Part shown: piece by piece, positions 41,601-55,100 of the stretch
Layout of the letters: each line of letters opens with the position of its first letter
Numbering within the stretch: the stretch's first letter is position 1
Origin: Dryocosmus kuriphilus
Taxonomy: Eukaryota; Arthropoda; Insecta; Hymenoptera; Cynipidae
Length of the DNA stretch: 64,000 nt
Direction of reading: 5' to 3'
Assembly (NCBI GenBank): GCA_038277395.1
Contig: CM076190.1
Location: forward strand, 129,176,197-129,240,196
Made by a program: the position numbers and the translations under genes
The notes under the pieces: model-generated
Seen by the model: the letters and a program-made list of their open reading frames with translations, nothing else
Told to the model about the DNA's origin: nothing
Database searches by the model: none

Positions 41601-42060
41601 TTGGAACCAGTGTGGAAGCATTTTAGGAACTAGGTTAAACATATACAGGATAGTTTTGAATCTAGTTTAGATCAAGTTGGAAACTGGTCGGGGACAAGTT
41701 GAGAAATAGTTTGGAATGAGTGTGGTAGAACGTTAGGAATTATGTTAGGCATATTCGCGACAGTTTTAAATCTAATTCAGAACAAGTTAGAAACTAGTTA
41801 GGGACTAATTTGAAACTAGACAGGGACAAGTTGAGAACTAGTTTGGAACCAGTGGGGAACATGTTCGGAATTAGGTTAACTATATTTTATACATGTTTGA
41901 AACTAATTTGGAACAAGTTGTAACTTGTCAGAGACAAGTTGGAAACCAGTGCGGTAGAATGTTAGGAACTAGGTTAAACATATTTGACACATGTTTCAGG
42001 TTAGCTTGGAACTGGTTTGAAAATGGATTGGGACAAGTTAGAAACTACTTAAAAACAGAT
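38660..42060. repeat. ACTAGTT satellite with ~350-bp higher-order unit
   Basis: The whole 3.4 kb is built from variants of GGAACTAGTTTGGAACAAGT, a ~10-12 bp base unit organised in monomers of ~110-120 bp. The marker ATTAGGTTAACTATATTT recurs at about 40360, 41050, 41170, 41521 and 41869, and spacings of 349-351 and ~690 bp indicate a three-monomer higher-order repeat. The left part (38660-39000) is more diverged. Open frames such as 39772-39996 are repeat products. Confidence 0.88.
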
Positions 42061-43399
42061 CTGAAACAGAAAAAAGTAGCTTGGGCTAAATCTAGTTTTC
42101 CGCACAGGAAAAAAAAATCTATTTTCAATTTTAAAAACATTTCTGAGAATTTATTTTAGTTTTGTCTGGCTCCGGAATTCAGGATAACTGCACAATTCAT
42201 GAGGATTATTATAATATGAGTTTATGGCATTACAATATGAGTATGACGAATGGCTGATGCGGGCAAAATGAGCAAAATAATTCCTCGATTCAATTTGACC
42301 TATATTTGGTATGCCCTTGCATGCTCTTTTCTCATGGCCGCGCAATGGATGAGATAAATAATATATAATTAATCATAAAATATCCTGAACGCTTTTGTGA
42401 CGACGATCGTAAAAAGTGAGAAAATTTTCTAGAGTGTACTGAAAAGAATTATTATAGAGTCTTTCTCGGAAAATGTTACTATCAGCATTTACTTTATCAG
42501 TTACTTTCCAGCACAGTTTTTGCTTAAATTTCCGTGCAAATTTTCTTGCTCTTTGCAAATTCTTTTCAATTTTCAGTCGTCAGACGACATTGTGATCGAC
42601 GAGCGATTGCATCTTTAATATTGAATGAGATTAGTATAAAAGTAAGTCGACAAATCAGGGTTTGTTTGGCATGAAATCGATAAAGTCAATAATTCTGAAT
42701 CGAAGCGAGGTGAGGGAATTACAAAAGGCTCGAGCCTTCGCTGGCTAATTGATATCCCCATATAGATATAATTTATAGTTTATACCCTACGATGATCGGA
42801 AATCGCTTTAGGAGGTTTGCCCACTCCAATTACCAGATCCGCGTCGTTAAGGGTAACCAGATACATCATTTAAGGGGTTATTCTCTATCTCCAATTTAAA
42901 TTTAAATTTCTAGTACATTTGTTTATTTAAATTTCATTTTATATAGTAATTATTAATATATTATGTTATATTTGTATTAATTAAGGCTCTAATCTGAATA
43001 TTTAGTTGGTATAGAGATTTAAGGTCGGATTTACAGTCAGATTTTTCTAAACAACTGTCAATATTGTTTAAAACAGATTTAAACCAATGAGAAGAAAGTA
43101 GAAAAATTCGATTTAGTCTTGAATTGAGATTTAGTATTTTATTCTTGAATATATTTCTCACTCACTCCTCATCCCCCCCCCCCCCCTCGAAACGTATATT
43201 CACACATGACACTGCAGTATTCTAAATCAATACCCCTTTCCCCACTACATTTAGTGCAAAAACTAATTGCTTCAAGGGATGAAATATGTCGATTTAAATA
43301 ATCCGATTAGAAAATGTTAAGCAATATGTGCAGTCGAGAGACTCTCGAGTCAATTTTAAAAATTCTACCCCTAAAAGAAATATTTCACTTGCCCTACTA
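42061..43399. other. No gene recognised
   Basis: AT-rich DNA between the satellite and the fold-back element, with a C-run at 43173-43186. Short minus-strand frames at 42373-42558 and 42961-43161 have no recognisable domain. Confidence 0.4.
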
Positions 43400-44400
43400 A
43401 TTTTCATTTGTCAGTTATGTTTTTTGCGTTTATTTCAGTAATGACGTAAAATTGACAAAAAATCTTTAAAAAAAAAATTGTAGAACTTCGAAAAATACAC
43501 ATTTTATGTTCATCACATTTTTGCTCTACGACTGAAAGCTTTTAAGAAAAAGGACGATGAATGTGAGTTAGTGTGTGTGGGGCGGAAAGGCACCCCTGTG
43601 ACTGGTCACAAAAATACCTTCAGTCACACCCCAACATCTTTCAAGTGTCTTTCAATGAGCACCCCTGTGACTGGTCACCAAAATACTTTCAGCCGCACCC
43701 CTACCACTTTCCAGTGTTTTGCGGGGGGCGGGAAGGCACCCCCATGACTGGTCACAAAAATACCTTCAGTCACACCCCAACCCCTTTCAAGTGTTTGTGG
43801 AGAGGCACCCCTGTGACTGGTGACAAAAATACTTTCAGCCACACCCCTATCCCTTTCCTCTACGCCTTTCCAGTGTTTTACAGGGGGTGGGAAGAGACCC
43901 CCGTGACTGTTCCCAAAAATACTTTCAGTCACATCCCTATATTCCTTCCCAGTGTTTTAGATGGGGCGGAAAGGCACCTCTGTGACTGATCACATAAACA
44001 ATTTCAGTCACACACCCCTACCCCTTTCCAACGTTTTTCGGGGAGTGCGAAGGCACTCCTGTGACTGAGCATATATACGCGCCACGTATACACACGATAT
44101 TTATCGTCCATTTTCTCGAAAAGTTTCAGTCGTAGAGCAAAGACGCTTGAAACAAAAAATGTGTATTTTTCGAAGATCTACAGTTTGTATTTGAATGTAT
44201 TTTTGTCGACTTTATGTATTTACTATAATAAACGCAAAAAACGTGAATTTTTTTTTAGTTTTTTGAAGACTTGACCTTGAAGATATCATTTGCGCCAATT
44301 CTCATGGTCATATTCGTAATCAGCTAGTCAAATTACATAAATATACTAAGTTTCAAAGGAATAAATGGTATTGCGTTTTCGAAAGTTTATCCCAAAAAAC
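43400..44400. mobile_element. Fold-back family copy C with ~76-bp tandem repeats
   Basis: Left arm (about 43430-43570) and right arm (about 44100-44330) are inverted: TCTACGACTGAAAGC / TTTCAGTCGTAGAGC, AATACACATTTTATG / AAAATGTGTATTTTTCG. The core 43575-44070 has about six units of TGTGACTGGTCACAAAAATA and CTTTCAGTCACACCCC. The right outer end matches copies A, B and D. The left outer end is shorter than in copy B. Confidence 0.8.
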
Positions 44401-44922
44401 ACTTATAACAGACAAAAGAGGGATAAGTTTTTTTTCCTTAAGGGCATATGCCACTGAAATTGATCGACGAAGGCAGTTCTAAGATCGATATTTTTCCCCC
44501 ATATTTAAAAATAAAAGTTTTTAAAGAACGGAAAAAAATTTGGGAAAATATTAATTAATGCAAAAGGACCGTGAGTGGCAAAGCGTAGAATTCTGGAAAC
44601 AATAAAAGTTTATTTTAAAATAATAAATACCAACCGATGCATTTTCCCCCTTTTAGTTATAAAGGACATAGTAAAATTTAAATGACATACTAAAATATCT
44701 ACACCTACCTAAATTTTCAGGATTTATCAATTTATATTTTGAATCTCAGAACTTCTTTTGTAAATAAAATATCGGACTAAAACTTTGGGAAATCCATGAG
44801 AAGACATTAAGTTGCGTTTATAAAAATGATTTGAGTAGGAATTTTGAAAAAAGTTTGTTTCGGCGAAATTAAAGCGGGAAGCTTTTTCTACTACAATATT
44901 GAAAAACATATAATGTTAGTAT
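44401..44922. other. DNA between fold-back element and satellite
   Basis: Contains the second copy of the dispersed repeat (44745-44865). No gene is recognised. Confidence 0.4.
44745..44865. repeat. Dispersed repeat, copy 2
   Basis: Matches 26440-26565: TTTTGTAAATAAAATATCGG, ACTAAAACTTTGGG and GAGTAGGAATTTTGA in the same order. It lies just outside the left edge of the large satellite. Confidence 0.6.
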
Positions 44923-45437
44923 TTTGCGGCCGACAGTATCAGTATCAGACTCTTCTCTGAAGAAAAAGGGATTTTTTCAATTTTATTCTAAAACTATGAA
45001 CTTTAGAAACTACATTATTGCAAAAGACAATGCCTCCGACATTCTTTGTTATCTTTTTTACCTAGGACCCCTTTTATGGGCACCATCAGACTTCTTTCTG
45101 AAGAAAGAGGGATTTTATCAATCGTCCTCTAAAACTGTAAACTTTAGAAACTACAATATTGCAGAATATAATGTTAGTTTTTTGTGGCCTACATTTTTTC
45201 ATTTTAACTTTTATACCTAACACCCTTTTTGTGGTCAGTATTAGACTCTTTTCTGAAGAAAATGGGATTTTTTCAATCCTTTTCTAAAACTATGAACATC
45301 AGAAATTGTATCATTGCAGAATATAATATTAGTTTTTTGCGACCGACATTTTTATTTCGTACCCTTTTTTATCTAGGACCCTTTTCATGAACATTATTTG
45401 ACTCTTTTGTGAAGAAAAAGAGATTTTTTCAATTTAC
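44923..45437 (-). repeat. 156-bp satellite, inverted block (about 3.3 monomers)
   Basis: Contains ACTATGAACTTTAGAAACTA, GCAGAATATAATGTTAG and TTCTGAAGAAAGAGGGATTT, i.e. the reverse complement of the monomers found from 45849 on. The monomer next to the spacer carries GAGTCAAATAATG in complement, a variant otherwise seen only in the first monomer on the other side. Confidence 0.88.
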
Positions 45438-45564
45438 TGTGAAGAAGAAGGCTTTTCTTCACATTTTCTTGGAGACGACCGTCTGTTTTTATTATTATTA
45501 AGTTTACACGTTTAAGTTTGCATTGGTGTTTATTAGTTTAATTTGTTGGCATTATCCTTCTCTA

Positions 45565-45622
<58 letters not shown>

Positions 45623-45848
45623 CCAATATAAATCTCATTCTTTAGTTAAAATTAGAGTAAACACTTAATAACTTCTCAGAAGTAGGCAACTAACCCTAGT
45701 CCATTTTAAATCCAAATATTTTTTTCTAAAGGTCTTACTCAATAAATTTGTCCATTTTAGGAAAAATAATGGACTCCTGTCTTTTGTATTTTCATATAAA
45801 ATTTAATGTTTGAAATTTTTAAAGTTTAAAGTTGTATCATCTACGAAA
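45438..45848. other. Spacer at satellite inversion point
   Basis: 411 bp of non-satellite AT-rich DNA between the oppositely oriented blocks. It includes an AT microsatellite at 45567-45622 with one C interruption. No gene is seen. Confidence 0.8.
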
Positions 45849-46189
45849 CAACCTTTTTCTTCACAAAAGAGTCAAATAATGCTCATAAAAGAGGTCCTAG
45901 TTAAAAAAGGTAAAAAAGAAAAATGTCGACCGCAAGAACTAATATTATATTCTGCAATAATCTAGTTTCTAAAGTTCATACTTTTAGAGTAATAATAAAA
46001 AAATCCCTTTTCCTTCAGAAAGAAGTCTGATGCTGCCCCTCAAAAGTGTCCTAGGTAAAAAAGATAAGAATTAAAAATGATGGCCACAAAAAACTAATAT
46101 TATATTCTGCAATAGTATAATTTCTGAAGTTCATAGTTTAAGATAAATACTGAAAAAATCCCATTTTCTTCAGAAAAGAGTCTAATACT

Positions 46190-48930
46190 GCCCATAAAAG
46201 GGTCCCTAAGTAAAAAAGTTAAGAACAAAAAAAGTCGGTCGCAAAAAATTAACATTATATTCTACAGTATTGTAGTTTCTAATGTTCATAGTTTTAGAGG
46301 ACAATTGAAAAAATCCCTCTTGATTCAGAAAGAAGTCTGGTGCTGCCCATAAAAAGGTTCCTAGGTAAAAAAAGGTAGAAACAAAAAACCTCGGCCGCAA
46401 AAAAGTAAGATTATATTCTGCAATAATATAGTTTCTAAAGTTCATATTTTTAGAGTAAAATTGAAAAAAAGTCCCTTTTTCTTCAGAAAGAAGTCTGCTG
46501 CTGTCCCTCAAAACTGTCCTAGGTAAAAAAGGTAAGAATTTGAAATGGTGGCCACAAAAAACTAATATTATATTCTGCAATAATATAATTTCTAAAGTCC
46601 ATAGTTTTAAAGAAAGATGGAAAAAATCCCATTTTCTTTAGAAAAGAGTCTAATACTGCCCATAAAAGGGGATCGAAGTAAAAGAGTTAAGAAAAGAAAA
46701 TGTCGGTCTCAAAAAACTAATATTATATTCCACAATATTGTAGTTTCTAAAGTTCATAGTTTTAGAGGGCAATTGAAAAAATCCCTCTTGATTCAGAAAG
46801 AAGTCTGGTGCTGCCCATAAAAAAGTTCCTAGGTAAAAAAAGGTAGAAACAAAAAACCTTGGACGCAAAAAAGTAAGATTATATTCTGCAATAATATAGT
46901 TTCTAAAGTTCATGTTTTTAGAGTAAAATTGAAAGAAAGTTCCTCTTTCTTCAGAAAGAAGTCTGCTGCTGTCCCTCCAAAGTGTCCTAGGTAAAAAAGG
47001 TAAGAATTAGAAATGATGGCCACAAAAAGCTAATACTATATTCTGCAATAATATAATTTCCAAATTCCATAGTTTTAGATAAATACTGAAAAAATTCCAT
47101 TTTCTTCAGAAAAGAGTCTAATACTGCCCATAAAATGGGACATAAGTAAAAAAGTTAAGAACAAAAAATGTCGGCCGCAAAAAACTAACATTATATTCTT
47201 CATTCTTGTACCTTCTAAAGTTCATAGTTTTAGTGTAAATTGAAAAAAATACCCTTTTTCTTCAGAAAAGAGTCTAATACTCCCCACAAAAAAGGACCCG
47301 GGTAAAATTTTAAGAACAAAAAATATCGGCCGCAAAAAAGTAGCATTACATTCTGAAAAAATATAGCTTCTAAAGTTCATGTTTTTAGAGTAAAATTGAA
47401 AAAAAGTCCCTCTCTCTTTAGAAAGAAGTCTGCTGCTGTCCCTCAAAAGTGTCCCAGGTAAAAAAGGTAAGAATTTGAAATGGTGGCCACAAAAAACTAA
47501 TATTATATTCTGCAATAATATAATTTCTAAAGTCCATAGTTTTAAAGAAAGATGGAAAAAATCCCATTTTCTTTAGAAAAGAGTCTAATACTGCCCACAA
47601 AAGGGGATCTAAGTAAAAGAGTTAAGAACAAAAAATGTCGGTCGCAAAAAATTAACATTATATTCTACAATATTGTAGTTTCTAAAGTTCATAGTTTTAG
47701 AGGGCAATTGAAAAAATCCCTCTTGATTCAGAAAGAAGTCTGGTGCTGCCCATAAAAAAGTTCCTAGGTAAAAAAAGGTAGAAACAAAAAACCTTGGACG
47801 CAAAAAAGTAAGATTATATTCTGCAATAATATAGTTTCTAAAGTTCATGTTTTTAGAGTAAAATTGAAAGAAAGTTCCTCTTTCTTCAGAAAGAAGTCTG
47901 CTGCTGTTCCTCCAAAGTGTCCTAGGTAAAAAAGGTAAGAATTAGAAATGATGGCCACAAAAAGCTAATACTATATTCTGCAATAATATAATTTCCAAAT
48001 TCCATAGTTTTAGATAAATACTGAAAAAATTCCATTTTCTTCAGAAAAGAGTCTAATACTGCCCATAAAATGGGACATAAGTAAAAAAGTTAAGAACAAA
48101 AAATGTCGGCCGCAAAAAACTAACATTATATTCTTCATTCTTGTACCTTCTAAAGTTCATAGTTTTAGTGTAAATTGAAAAAAAATACCCTTTTTCTTCA
48201 GAAAAGAGTCTAATACTCCCCATAAAAAAGGACCCGGGTAAAATTTTAAGAACAAAAAATATCGGCCGCAAAAAAGTAGCATTACATTCTGAAAAAATAT
48301 AGCTTCTAAAGTTCATGTTTTTAGAGTAAAATTGAAAAAAAGTCCCTCTCTCTTTAGAAAGAAGTCTGCTGCTGTCCCTCAAAAGTGTCCCAGGTAAAAA
48401 AGGTAAGAATTTGAAATGGTGGCCACAAAAAACTAATATTATATTCTGCAATAATATAATTTCTAAAGTCCACAGTTTTAAAGAAAGATGGAAAAAATCC
48501 CATTTTCTTTAGAAAAGAGTCTAATACTGCCCACAAAAGGGGATCTAAGTAAAAGAGTTAAGAACAAAAAATGTCGGTCGCAAAAAATTAACATTATATT
48601 CTACAATATTGTAGTTTCTAAAGTTCATAGTTTTAGAGGGCAATTGAAAAAATCCCTCTTGATTCAGAAAGAAGTCTGGTGCTGCCCATAAAAAAGTTCC
48701 TAGGTCAAAAAAGGTAGAAACAAAAAAACCTTGGACGCAAAAAAGTAAGATTATATTCTGCAATAATATAGTTTGTAAAGTTAATATTTTTAGAGTAAAA
48801 TTGAAAAAAATCCCTTTTTCTTCAGAAAGACGTCTGATCCTGCACCTCAAAAGTGTCCTAGGTAAAGAAGGTAAGAATTAGAAATGACGGCCGCAAAAAA
48901 AAATAAAATTATATTCTGCAATAACAAATT
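46190..48930 (+). repeat. Higher-order repeat, ~936 bp (six monomers)
   Basis: The same variant order recurs at intervals of about 935-936 bp: the GAAAGATGGAAAAAATCCC variant lies at 46611, 47546 and 48482. The period equals six monomers. A related 935-939 bp period is present at about 50370-51930. Confidence 0.85.
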
Positions 48931-51900
48931 TCTAATGTTCATAGTTTTAGATAAAGATTGGAAAAATCTCATTTTCTACAGAAAAGAGAAAGAAGTCTGA
49001 TGCTGACCATAAAAAGGTTCCTAGATAAAAAAAGTTAGAAACAAAAAACCTTGGCCGCAAAAAAGTAAGATTATATTCTGCAATAATATAGTTTCTAAAG
49101 TACATGTATTTAGAGTAAAATTGAAAAAAAGTCCCTCTTTCTTTAGAAAGAAGTCTGCTGCTGTCCCTCCAAAGTGTCCTAGGTAAAAAAGGTAAGAATT
49201 AGAAATGATGACCACAAAAAGCTAATACTATATTCTGCAATAATATAACTTCTAAAGTTCATAGTTTTAGATAAATACTGAAAAAATCCCATTTTCTTCA
49301 GAAATGAGTCTAATACTGCCCATAAAATGGGACCTAAATAAAAAAGCTAAGAACAAAAAATGTCGGCCGCAAAAAATTGACATTATGTTCTGCAATATTG
49401 TAGTTTCAAAAGTTCATAGTTTTATAGTGTAATTGAAAAAAATCCCTCTTTCTTCACAAAGAAGTCTGATGCTGACCATAGAAAGGTTCCTAGATAAAAA
49501 AAGGTAGAAACAAAAAACCTCTGCCGCAAAAAAGTAGCATTATATTCTGAAAAAATATAGCTTCTAAAGTTCATATTTTTAGAGCAAAATGGAAAAAAAA
49601 ATCCCTTTTTCTTCAGAAATAACTCTGATTCTGCCGCTCAAAAATGTCCTAGGTAAAAAAGGTAAGAATTTGAAATGGTGGCCACAAAAAACTAATATTA
49701 TATTCTGCAATAACAAATTTCTAAAGTTCATAGTTTTAGATAAAGATTGGAAAAATCCCATTTTCTACAGAAAAGAGAAGAAGTCTGATGCTGACCATAA
49801 AAAGGTTCCTAGATAAAAAAAGTTAGAAACAAAAAACCTTGGCCGCAAAAAAGTAAGATTATATTCTGCAATAATATAGTTTCTAAAGTTCAAGTTTTTA
49901 GAGTAAAATAAAAAAAAAGTCCCTCTCTTTAGAAAGAAAGTCTGCTGCTGTCCCTCAAAAGTGTCCTAGGTAAAAAAGGTAAGAATTAGAAATGATGGCC
50001 ACAAAAAGCTAATACTATATTCTGCAATAATATAATTTCTAAAGTTCATAGTTTTAGATTAATACTGAAAAAATCCCATTTTTTTCAGAAAAGAGTCTAA
50101 TACTGCCCATAAAATGGGACCTAAATAAAAAAGTTAAGAACAAAAAATGTCGGCCGCAAAAAATTGACATTATGTTCTGCAATATTGTAGTTTCAAAAGT
50201 TCATAGTTTTAGAGTGTATTTGAAAAAATCCCTCTTTCTTCACAAAGAAGTCTGATGCTGACCATAAAAAGGTTCCTAGATAAAAAAAGGTAGAAATAAA
50301 AAACCTCTGCCGCAAAAAATTAGCATTATACTCCGAAAAAATATAGCTTCTAAAGTTCATATTTTTAGAGTAAAATGGAAAAAAAAATCCCTTTTTCTTC
50401 AGAAATAACTCTGATTCTGCCGCTCAAAAATGTCCTAGGTAAAAAAGGTAAGAATTTGAAATGGTGGCCGCAAAAAAATAATATTATATTCTGCAATAAT
50501 ATAATTTCTAAAGACCATAGTTTTAAAGAAAGACGGAAAAAATCCCATTTTCTTCAGAAAAGAGTCTAATACTGCCCATAAAGGGGATCTAAGTAAAAAA
50601 GTTAAGAACAAAAAATTACGGTCGCAAAAAACTAACATTATATTCTACAATATTGTAGTTTCTAAAGTTTATAGTTTTAGAGGACAATTGAAAAAATCCC
50701 TCTTGATTCAGAAAGAAGTCTGGTGCTGCCCATAAAAAGGTTCCAAGGTAAAAAAAGGTAGAAACAAAAAACCTTGGCCGCAAAAAAGTAAGATTATATT
50801 CTGCAATAATATAGTTTCTAAAGTTCATGTTTTTAGAGTGAAATTGAAAGAAAGTCCCTCTTTCTTCAGAAAGAAGTCTGATGCTGTCCCTCCAAAGTGT
50901 CCTAGGTAAAAAAGGTAAGAATTAGAAATGATGGCCACAAAAAGCTAATACTATATTCTGCAATAATATAATTTCTAAAGTTCATAGTTTTAGATAAATA
51001 CTGAAAAAATCCCATTTTTTTCAGAAAAGAGTCTAATACTGCCCATAAAATGGGACCTAAATAAAAAAGTTAAGAACAAAAAATGTCGGCCGCAAAAAAT
51101 TGACATTATGTTCTGCAATATTGTAGTTTCAAAAGTTCATAGTTTTAGAGTGTATTTGAAAAAATCCCTCTTTCTTCACAAAGAAGTCTGATGCTGACCA
51201 TAAAAAGGTTCCTAGATAAAAAAAGGTAGAAATAAAAAACCTCTGCCGCAAAAAATTAGCATTATACTCCGAAAAAATATAGCTTCTAAAGTTCATATTT
51301 TTAGAGTAAAATGGAAAAAAAATCCCTTTTTCTTCAGAAATAACTCTGATTCTGCCGCTCAAAAATGTCCTAGGTAAAAAAGGTAAGAATTTGAAATGGT
51401 GGCCGCAAAAAACTAATATTATATTCTGCAATAATATAATTTCTAAAGACCATAGTTTTAAAGAAAGACGGAAAAAATCCCATTTTCTTCAGAAAAGAGT
51501 CTAATACTGCCCATAAAGGGGATCTAAGTAAAAAAGTTAAGAACAAAAAATTACGGTCGCAAAAAACTAACATTATATTCTACAATATTGTAGTTTCTAA
51601 AGTTTATAGTTTTAGAGGACAATTGAAAAAATCCCTCCTGATTCAGAAAGAAGTCTGGTGCTGCCCATAAAAAGGTTCCAAGGTAAAAAAAGGTAGAAAA
51701 AAAAAAACCTTGGCCGCAAAAAAGTAAGATTATATTCTGCAATAATATAGTTTCTAAAGTTCATGTTTTTAGAGTAAAATTGAAAGAAAGTCCCTCTTTC
51801 TTCAGAAAGAAGTCTGATGCTGTCCCTCCAAAGTGTCCTAGGTAAAAAAGGTAAGAATTAGAAATGATGGCCACAAAAAGCTAATACTATATTCTGCAAT

Positions 51901-52120
51901 AATATAATTTCTAAAGTTCATAGTTTTAGATAAATACTGAAAAAATCCCATTTTTTTCAGAAAAGAGTCTAATACTGCCCATAAAATGGGACCTAAATAA
52001 AAAAGTTAAGAACAAAAAATGTCGGCCGCAAAAAATTGACATTATGTTCTGCAATATTGTAGTTTCAAAAGTTCATAGTTTTAGAGTGTAATTGAAAAAA
52101 AATCCCTCTTTCTTCACAAA

Positions 52121-55100
52121 CAAGTCTGATGCTGACCATAAAAAGGTTCCTAGATAAAAAAAGGTAGAAACAAAAAACCTCTGCCGCAAAAAAGTAGCAT
52201 TATACTCCGAAAAAATATAGCTTCTAAAGTTCATATTTTTAGAGTAAAATGGAAAAAAAAATCCCTTTTTCTTCAGAAATAACTCTGATTCTGCCGCTTT
52301 AAAGTGTCCTAGGTAAAAAAGGTAAGAATTAGAAATGATGGCCACAAAAAGCTAATACTATATTCTGCAATAATATAATTTCTAAAGTTCATAGTTGTAG
52401 ATAAATACTGAAAAAATCCCATTTCCTTCAGAAAAGAGTCTAATACTGCCCATAAAATGGGACATAAGTAAAAAAGTTAAGAACAAAAAATGTCGGCCGC
52501 AAAAAAGTAGCATTATATTCTGAAAAAATATAGCTTCTAAAGTTCATATTTTTAGAGTAAAATGGAAAAAAAAAATCCCTTTTTCTTCAGAAATAACTCT
52601 GATGCTGCCGCTCAAAAGTGTCCTAGGTAAAAAAGGTACGAATTAGAAATGATGGCCACAAAAAGCTAATACTATATTCTGCAGTAATATAATTTCTAAA
52701 GTTCATAGTTTTAGATAAATACTGAAAAAATCCCATTTTCTTCAGAAAAGAGTCTAATACTGCCCATAAAAGGGGATCTAAGTAAATGAGTTAAGAACAA
52801 AAAATGTCGGTCGCAAAAAATTAACATTATATTCTACAATATTGTAGTTTCTAAAGTTTATAGTTTTAGAGGACAATTGAAAAAATCCCTCTTGATTCAG
52901 AAAGAAGTCTGGTGCTGCCCATAAAAAGGGTCGTAGGTAAAAATGGTAGAAAAAATAATGACGGCCGCAAAAACTAAGATTATATTCTGTAATATTGTGG
53001 TTCCCAAAGTTCATTAGTTTTAGAGGAACATTGGAAAAATCCCCCTTGATTCAGAAAGAAGTCTGGTGCTGCCCATGAAAAGGTTCCTCGGTAAAAAAAG
53101 GTAGAAACAAAAAAACCTTGGCCGCAAAAAAGTAGCATTATATTCTGAAAAAATATAGCTTCTAAAGTTCATATTTTTAGAGTAAAATGGAAAAAAAAAT
53201 CCCTTTTTCTTCAGAAATAACTCTGATTCTGCCGCTCAAAAGTGTCCTAGGTAAAAAAGGTAAGAATTTGAAATGGTGGCCACAAAAAGCTAATATTATA
53301 TTCTGCAATAATATAATTTCTAAAGTCCATAGTTTTAGAGAAAGATGGAAAAAATCCAATTTTCTTTAGAAAAGAGTCTAATACTGCCCATAAAAGGGGA
53401 TCTAAGTAAAAAAGTTAAGAACAAAAAATTACGGTCGCAAAAAACTAACATTATATTCTACAATATTGTAGTTTCTAAAGTTTATAGTTTTAGAGGACAA
53501 TTGAAAAAATCCCTCCTGATTCAGAAAGAAGTCTGGTGCTGCCCATAAAAAGGTTCCAAGGTAAAAAAAGGTAGAAACAAAAAACCTTGGCCGCAAAAAA
53601 GTAGCATTATATTCTGAAAAAATATAGCTTCTAAAGTTCATATTTTTAGAGTAAAATGGAAAAAAAAAATCCCTTTTTCTTCAGAAATAACTCTGATTCT
53701 GCCGCTCAAAAGTGTCCTAGGTAAAAAAGGTAAGAATTTGAAATGGTGGCCACAAAAAGCTAATATTATATTCTGCAATAATATAATTTCTAAAGTCCAT
53801 AGTTTTAGAGAAAGATGGAAAAAATCCAATTTTCTTTAGAAAAGAGTCTAATACTGCCCATAAAAGGGGATCTAAGTAAAAAAGTTAAGAACAAAAAATT
53901 ACGGTCGCAAAAAACTAACATTATATTCTACAATATTGTTGTAGTTTCTAAAGTTTATAGTTTTAGAGGACAATTGAAAAAATCCCTCCTGATTCAGAAA
54001 GAAGTCTGGTGCTGCCCATAAAAAGGTTCCAAGGTAAAAAAAGGTAGAAACAAAAAACCTTGGCCGCAAAAAAGTAGCATTATATTCTGAAAAAATATAG
54101 CTTCTAAAGTTCATATTTTTAGAGTAAAATGGAAAAAAAAAATCCCTTTTTCTTCAGAAATAACTCTGATTCTGCCGCTCAAAAGTGTCCTAGGTAAAAA
54201 AGGTAAGAATTTGAAATGGTGGCCACAAAAAGCTAATATTATATTCTGCAATAATATAATTTCTAAAGTCCATAGTTTTAGAGAAAGATGGAAAAAATCC
54301 AATTTTCTTTAGAAAAGAGTCTAATACTGCCCATAAAAGGGGATCTAAGTAAAAAAGTTAAGAACAAAAAATGTCGGTCGCAAAAAATTAGCATTATATT
54401 CTACAATATTGTAGTTTCTAAAGTTTATAGTTTTAAAGGGCAATTGAAAAAATCCCTCCTGATTCAGAAAGAAGTCTGGTGCTGCCCATAAAAAGGTTCC
54501 AAGGTAAAAAAAGGTAGAAACAAAAAACCTTGGCCGCAAAAAAGTAGCATTATATTCTGAAAAAATATAGCTTCTAAAGTTCATATTTTTAGAGTAAAAT
54601 GGAAAAAAAATCCCTTTTTCTTCAGAAATAACTCTGATTCTGCCGCTCAAAAGTGTCCTAGGTAAAAAAGGTAAGAATTTGAAATGGTGGCCACAAAAAG
54701 CTAATATTATATTCTGCAATAATATAATTTCTAAAGTCCATAGTTTTAAAGAAAGACGGAAAAAAAATCCCATTTTCTTTAGAAAAGAGTCTAATACTGC
54801 CCATAAAAGATGATCTAAGTACAAAAGTTAAGAACAAAAAATGTCGGTCGCAAAAAATTAGCATTATATTCTACAATATTGTAGTTTCTAAAGTTTATAG
54901 TTTTAGAGGACAATTGAAAAAATCCCTCCTGATTCAGAAAGAAGTCTGGTGCTGCCCATAAAAAGGTTCCAAGGTAAAAAAAGGTAGAAACAAAAAACCT
55001 TGGCCGCAAAAAAGTAAGATTATATTCTGCAATAATATAGTTTCTAAAGTTCATGTTTTTAGAGTAAAATTGAAAGAAAGTCCCTCTTTCTTCAGAAAGA

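Noticed and set aside
38660..42060. CRISPR-like look of regularly repeated short blocks
   Set aside because: There are no constant repeat and unique spacer pairs. It is a diverged tandem satellite in eukaryotic DNA.
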